DNA of 64,000 nt from Phenylobacterium soli. GTDB lineage: Bacteria; Pseudomonadota; Alphaproteobacteria; Caulobacterales; Caulobacteraceae. Location: positions 3,038,001 through 3,102,000 of the forward strand of contig NZ_QFYQ01000001.1 in assembly GCF_003254475.1 (NCBI RefSeq), written 5' to 3'. Below the pieces are notes generated by a model. That model was given only the letters and a program-made list of their open reading frames with translations, did no database searches and had not been told where the DNA came from. Positions 60,579-64,000 of this stretch are shown here, piece after piece. The position numbers and the translations under genes were made by a program. Positions within the stretch are counted from its first letter, which is position 1, and every line of letters begins with the position of its first letter.

Positions 60579-61535
60579 ATGGAACGCACGACGGAGCGCC
60601 GCCGCCTGCCGCCGCTCAACGCGCTCCGCGCCTTCGAAGCGGCCGCGCGGCACCTGAACTTCAGCCGCGCCGCCGACGAGCTGTCGGTGACGCCCGGCGC
60701 GGTCAGCCAGCAGATCCAGAACCTCGAGGATTACGTCGGCGCGGCGCTGTTCAAGCGCACGCCCAAGGGCCTCCTCCTGACCGATGCGGCCCAGACCGCC
60801 CTGCCCGCCCTGCGCGAAGCCTTCGACCGTCTGGCCGAAGCCGCCTCCCTGCTCACCGCCGCGGTCGACGGCCGCCGGCTGACCCTGACCGCGCCGCCCT
60901 CCCTGGCCGCCAAGTGGCTGGTGCCGCGGCTGGGCGACTTCGAGCGGGCGCATCCGCAGGTCGATGTCTGGCTGCAGGCCGGCATGGAACTCGTCGACCT
61001 GACCGCCGGCGAGGTGGACGTGGCCGTCCGCTACGGTTCCGGCCGCTATCCGGGCCTGGAGGTCCACCGGCTGATGAGCGAGAGCGTGATCCCGGTGATC
61101 AGCCCCGAGCTGCACGCCCAGACGCCCCTCGACGCGCCCGAGGACCTGGCCAATCACGTCCTGCTGCACGACGGCTCGCCCGAGCTCGACGATTCCTGCC
61201 CCGACTGGTCCATGTGGCTGGCGGCGCGCGGCGTGAAGGGCATCGACGGCACCCGCGGCCCGCGCTTCAACCAGTCGAGCCTGGTCATCGAGGCGGCGGT
61301 GAACGGCCGCGGCGTGGCCCTGGCCAAGCGCACCCTGGCCCAGGCCGACCTGGAAGCCGGGCGGCTGATCGCGCCTTTGCAGATCGCCACCCAGGTCGAC
61401 TTCGCCTATTACCTCGTCCATCCCAAGGCAAAGGGTCGGCTGCCGCAGGTGAAGGCCTTCATCAACTGGATCGAGGCCGAGGCCCTGGCGCACGAGGAGG
61501 CGCTACGGACCATCGACAACGGCGCCGGCATCTAG
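60579..61535 (+). CDS. GcvA-type LysR family transcriptional regulator
   Basis: A 318-residue regulator with the GcvA-branch helix-turn-helix (PPLNALRAFEAAARHLNF, DELSVTPGAVSQQIQNLE, about 10-60) and an effector domain carrying LTAPPSLAAKWLVPRL and VDVAVRYGSG. GcvA branch members control many systems besides glycine cleavage. It is divergent from the cobA-cysI operon, which is a candidate target, and precedes a chorismate mutase gene by 17 bases. Confidence 0.92.
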   Translation: MERTTERRRLPPLNALRAFEAAARHLNFSRAADELSVTPGAVSQQIQNLEDYVGAALFKRTPKGLLLTDAAQTALPALREAFDRLAEAASLLTAAVDGRRLTLTAPPSLAAKWLVPRLGDFERAHPQVDVWLQAGMELVDLTAGEVDVAVRYGSGRYPGLEVHRLMSESVIPVISPELHAQTPLDAPEDLANHVLLHDGSPELDDSCPDWSMWLAARGVKGIDGTRGPRFNQSSLVIEAAVNGRGVALAKRTLAQADLEAGRLIAPLQIATQVDFAYYLVHPKAKGRLPQVKAFINWIEAEALAHEEALRTIDNGAGI

Positions 61536-61552
61536 ACGAGACGCAAGCATCG

Positions 61553-61879
61553 ATGACCCTTCTGACGGACGAACGCCGCCCGCCGGCGGACTGCACGACC
61601 ATGGCCGAGGTGCGCCAGGGCGTCGACGCCCTCGACCGCGCCCTGGTGGCCATGCTGGCCGAGCGCCAGCGCTACATGGACGCCGCCGCCCGCATCAAGC
61701 AGGACCGCGCCGCGGTGCGCGACGAGGCGCGGGTCGAGGACGTGGTCGCCAAGGTGAAGGCCGAGGCGCGGGCCAAGGGGCTCTCAGAAGCCATCGCCGA
61801 GCCCGTCTGGCGCACCCTCATCGAGGGCTGCATCGCCTATGAGTTCGAGGTCTGGGACCGGCTCCGCCGCCAGCCCTGA
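61553..61879 (+). CDS. Chorismate mutase, AroQ type
   Basis: A 108-residue all-helical chorismate mutase converting chorismate to prephenate. The helix pattern CTTMAEVRQGVDALDRALVAML (only the DALD core is diagnostic), then ERQRYMDAAARIKQDR and DVVAKVKAEARAKGL, gives the Arg and Lys of the shared active site. The isochorismate-pyruvate lyase (PchB) branch looks similar, but no salicylate genes are near. It starts 17 bases after the LysR-type gene, likely in one transcript. Confidence 0.87.
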   Translation: MTLLTDERRPPADCTTMAEVRQGVDALDRALVAMLAERQRYMDAAARIKQDRAAVRDEARVEDVVAKVKAEARAKGLSEAIAEPVWRTLIEGCIAYEFEVWDRLRRQP

Positions 61880-61897
61880 GCTGGGCCAGGCCTGGGC

Positions 61898-62233
61898 CTA
61901 GGCTTGGGCGAGGTAGGCCTCGATCTCGGCCACCGCCCGGTCGAGCCCCTGCTGCATGGCCGGCAGGGCCGTCTCGCCCTCGGTCTCCGCCGCCTCGCAG
62001 AGATCGCCGAGGACCCCTGCCCCGACGCCGCGCGCCGCGCCCTTGATGGTGTGGGCGACGTCCCGCCAGCCGGTGGGCGCGCCCTCGAGCTGCGGCGCCC
62101 AGATGGCGGCCTGTTGCAGGAACAGCTCGAGCACCTCGCGCACCACCCCCCGGTCGCCGGCGGCGAAGCGTTCGAGGTAGGCGAAATCCACTGTTTTGCC
62201 TGAGGAATTCGAGGTCTCGCTCAAAGCCTTCAA
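61898..62233 (-). CDS. Hpt domain phosphotransfer protein
   Basis: A 111-residue stand-alone histidine phosphotransfer protein. The phosphorylatable His61 is in VAHTIKGAARGVGA, and an upstream helix (VVREVLELFLQQAA) plus the following LGDLCEAAETEGE helix complete the bundle. A hybrid histidine kinase lies about 600 bases away on the same strand, a possible partner. Confidence 0.9.
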   Translation of the reverse strand: MKALSETSNSSGKTVDFAYLERFAAGDRGVVREVLELFLQQAAIWAPQLEGAPTGWRDVAHTIKGAARGVGAGVLGDLCEAAETEGETALPAMQQGLDRAVAEIEAYLAQA

Positions 62234-62319
62234 ACCCGCCTTGCCAACGCTGCGTTTTCGCGTATTTTCCGCGCCCTCGCCGCCGGGCGAACCCGCAAGG
62301 GGCGAACCGGAGCCGGGAC

Positions 62320-62395
<76 letters not shown>

Positions 62396-62461
62396 TCTCC
62401 TTCCTTCAGACGATCTTCCCCTAGCGGGCAGCCGCTGGACGCCGCCCGAGCGGGCCGGCGC

Positions 62462-62722
62462 TCAGAAGGTCGCGCGGGCGAGCAGCCAGTGCAGTTGCGG
62501 CCGGCGCGGCGAGCGGCGCCAGGCGGGCGAGTCGGTCGGCCAGGCCTGATCGATCACCACGATGGCGGCGCGGCCCATGGCGCGCTCGATCTCGGCCAGG
62601 CGCTGGGCGTGGCCCGTCGCGCGCTTCTGGGAGCGGAACGGGCTCATCAGGCCGTTCTGCATCCGCACCGCCCAGCCGTAGGGCTCCTTCACCACGCGAT
62701 AGGTGATCGTCGTCTCGGCCAT
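62462..62722 (-). CDS. Small basic hypothetical protein
   Basis: An 86-residue protein with no recognised domain. The start TITYRVVKEPYGWAVRM resembles short beta-rich DUF-type proteins, then a basic helical part with RSQKRATGHAQRLAEIERAMGRAA. GGAGG is seven bases before the ATG, which supports a real gene. It is on the same strand as the Hpt and kinase genes. Confidence 0.6.
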   Translation of the reverse strand: MAETTITYRVVKEPYGWAVRMQNGLMSPFRSQKRATGHAQRLAEIERAMGRAAIVVIDQAWPTDSPAWRRSPRRPQLHWLLARATF

Positions 62723-62807
62723 CGGGCCATCCTCCAGGTTCCGGAGCTCTAAGGTCCAGATTGGCCAGGAGGTTGCAGCCGAATGCGCGGCGGCGCCTTG
62801 AGGGAGG

Positions 62808-64000
62808 TCAACGCCGCCGTGTGCGCCCGGCGCGGGTCGGGGTCCGTGCGGCCTCTTCGCGCACCATGGCCCCGGCCATCGCCCTGAGCAGGGCGCCCAC
62901 CTCGATGGGCTTGGCCACCACTTCGTCCATGCCGGCGGCGCGGTAGGCTTCCACCTGGTGCGACATCACGTTGGCGGTCAGGGCGACGATCGGCGTGCGC
63001 CGGCGGCCGCTCTTGCCCTCGGCGGCGCGGATCGCCTCGGTGGCGCAGAGGCCGTCCATGACGGGCATCTGGACGTCCATCAGGATCAGGTCCCAGTCGG
63101 CGTCGCGCCAGGCCTGCAGCGCCTGGGCGCCGTCGGGCACCACGGTGGCGTCGACGCCGATCTGCTGCAGCAGGGTGGTGAGCACGAGCTGGTTCACCGG
63201 GTTGTCCTCGGCGGCGAGGATACGCAGCGCCGCGAGCCCGTCCTCGACCGGGGCCGGCTCGGCCTGCTGCGGGACCTCGGCCGGCGCGCCGCGGCGGGCC
63301 AGCGGCAGGTCGACGGTGAAGGTGGAGCCCGCCCCCGGCGTGCTCTTCAAAGCGATCTCGCCGCCCATCATCCGCGCCAGCTGCTGGGAGATGGCCAGGC
63401 CGAGCCCGGTGCCGCCGTAGCGACGCGTCGTCGAGGCGTCCGCCTGGACGAACTTGTCGAACAGGCCGCGGCGCTGGGCGGCCGAGATGCCGATGCCGGT
63501 GTCGGCGACCTGCAGGCGCAGGCCGCCCTCCGGGGCCTCGACGCGCACCGTCACCGAGCCTGACTCGGTGAACTTCACCGCGTTGGAGACGAGGTTGGTG
63601 ATGATCTGCCCGACCCGGGCGCTGTCGCCCACGAACAGGGCCCGCGCCTCGGGCGCGACCTCGAGCTCCAGCGCGACGCCCTTCTCCTGCGCCTGCGCGG
63701 CGAAGGCGTCCACCGCCCCGCGCGCCAGGGCGGCGATGTCGATCTCGCCCTCCTCCAGCTCCAGCTTGCCGGCCTCGATCTTCGACAGGTCGAGCACGCT
63801 GTTGAGGAGCATGAGCAGGCTCTCGCCGGAGCGGCGGATGACCTCGAGCCGATCGCGCTGGGTCTTGGAGAGGCGCTCGCGCGCCATGGCCTGGGTCATG
63901 CCGAGGACGCCGTTGAGCGGCGTTCGGATCTCATGGCTCATGGTCGCCAGGAATTCGCTCTTGGCCCGGCTGCCGGCCTCGGCGCGGTCGACGGCCTCGA
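62808..64000 (-). CDS. Hybrid sensor histidine kinase/response regulator (5' end beyond window)
   Basis: Only the C-terminal 397 or so residues are visible; the frame runs unbroken to the window edge, so the sensor region is missing. Present in order are the H-box [10 protein letters not shown] (preceded by AKSEFLAT), the ATPase domain with N-box [10 protein letters not shown]1 DTGIGI and G2 GTGLGLA, then a receiver domain with phosphorylatable Asp in [13 protein letters not shown] and Lys in VAKPIE. The kinase would autophosphorylate and pass phosphate to its own receiver and perhaps to the nearby Hpt protein. Ends in an Arg-rich tail. Confidence 0.94.
   Translation of the reverse strand, partial: EAVDRAEAGSRAKSEFLATMSHEIRTPLNGVLGMTQAMARERLSKTQRDRLEVIRRSGESLLMLLNSVLDLSKIEAGKLELEEGEIDIAALARGAVDAFAAQAQEKGVALELEVAPEARALFVGDSARVGQIITNLVSNAVKFTESGSVTVRVEAPEGGLRLQVADTGIGISAAQRRGLFDKFVQADASTTRRYGGTGLGLAISQQLARMMGGEIALKSTPGAGSTFTVDLPLARRGAPAEVPQQAEPAPVEDGLAALRILAAEDNPVNQLVLTTLLQQIGVDATVVPDGAQALQAWRDADWDLILMDVQMPVMDGLCATEAIRAAEGKSGRRRTPIVALTANVMSHQVEAYRAAGMDEVVAKPIEVGALLRAMAGAMVREEAARTPTRAGRTRRR

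Overview
The window is a very GC-rich, densely coded chromosome segment from an alphaproteobacterium, most likely Caulobacteraceae (Phenylobacterium/Caulobacter type). The pointers are the abundance of TonB-dependent receptors opening with the same EELVVTAEKR plug segment, TTGACG-type -35 elements, a GTTC-N7-GTTC (alphaproteobacterial LexA) box, the cobA-DUF2849-cysI-DUF934-cysH sulfur operon, and many 1-4 base stop/start overlaps. This placement is inference from gene content; no 16S rRNA is present. I see no insertion sequence, prophage, integrase, CRISPR array or origin. Two tRNA genes are present (Val-CAC and Lys-CTT, both with encoded CCA).

Layout. 1-9289: a lipid/carboxylic-acid unit on the minus strand (phosphotransferase, acyl-CoA synthetase, phytanoyl-CoA-type dioxygenase), then xthA, a MarR regulator, a membrane-anchored unknown, NnrU, and an ilvD-racemase pair. 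9290-22431: four TonB-dependent receptor genes in the same direction. At least three (first, second, fourth) are close paralogues, each with its own factor-independent terminator, interrupted only by a quinone-oxidoreductase-like gene and glutathione peroxidase. 22452-33609: dehydrogenases, a PQQ-type lipoprotein enzyme, a MATE exporter, an unknown gene with a LexA-like box against its start, a P-loop kinase, AHSA1 and YCII/DGPF proteins, and a LysR regulator divergent from an exported isochorismatase-fold protein with a duplicated tautomerase. 33606-43721: housekeeping genes (class II DAHP synthase, glutathione reductase coupled to an O-antigen ligase-like protein, a GT25 glycosyltransferase, glmU-rpiA, an exported M28 peptidase, gph). 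43757-54774: tRNA-Val, an acetyltransferase, small exported proteins, PAQR/hemolysin III, a four-gene Mla/MCE lipid-transport operon, folD, an iron permease-like protein, a Nudix-S1/P1 nuclease pair, a GST and a 3D-domain protein. 54941-60403: a P-loop ATPase and the sulfur assimilation operon with ferredoxin-NADP reductase. 60579-64000: a GcvA-type regulator, chorismate mutase, an Hpt protein, tRNA-Lys, a small unknown and the 3' part of a hybrid histidine kinase.

How the parts work together. The sulfur operon encodes siroheme precursor methylation, sulfite reductase, a Cys-Cys/Cys-x-x-Cys (APS-type) reductase and an electron-supplying Fpr, with no CysJ flavoprotein, so electrons probably come from ferredoxin. 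The Mla operon encodes permease, ATPase, MCE protein and lipoprotein for intermembrane lipid traffic. The most interesting signal is non-coding: three of the four receptor genes carry TTGACG, exactly 20 nt, CCTC(CCC), then the GGGAGG ribosome-binding site, although the rest of their leaders has diverged; the fourth shows a weaker version. This suggests a shared promoter or leader-RNA control of the receptor cluster.
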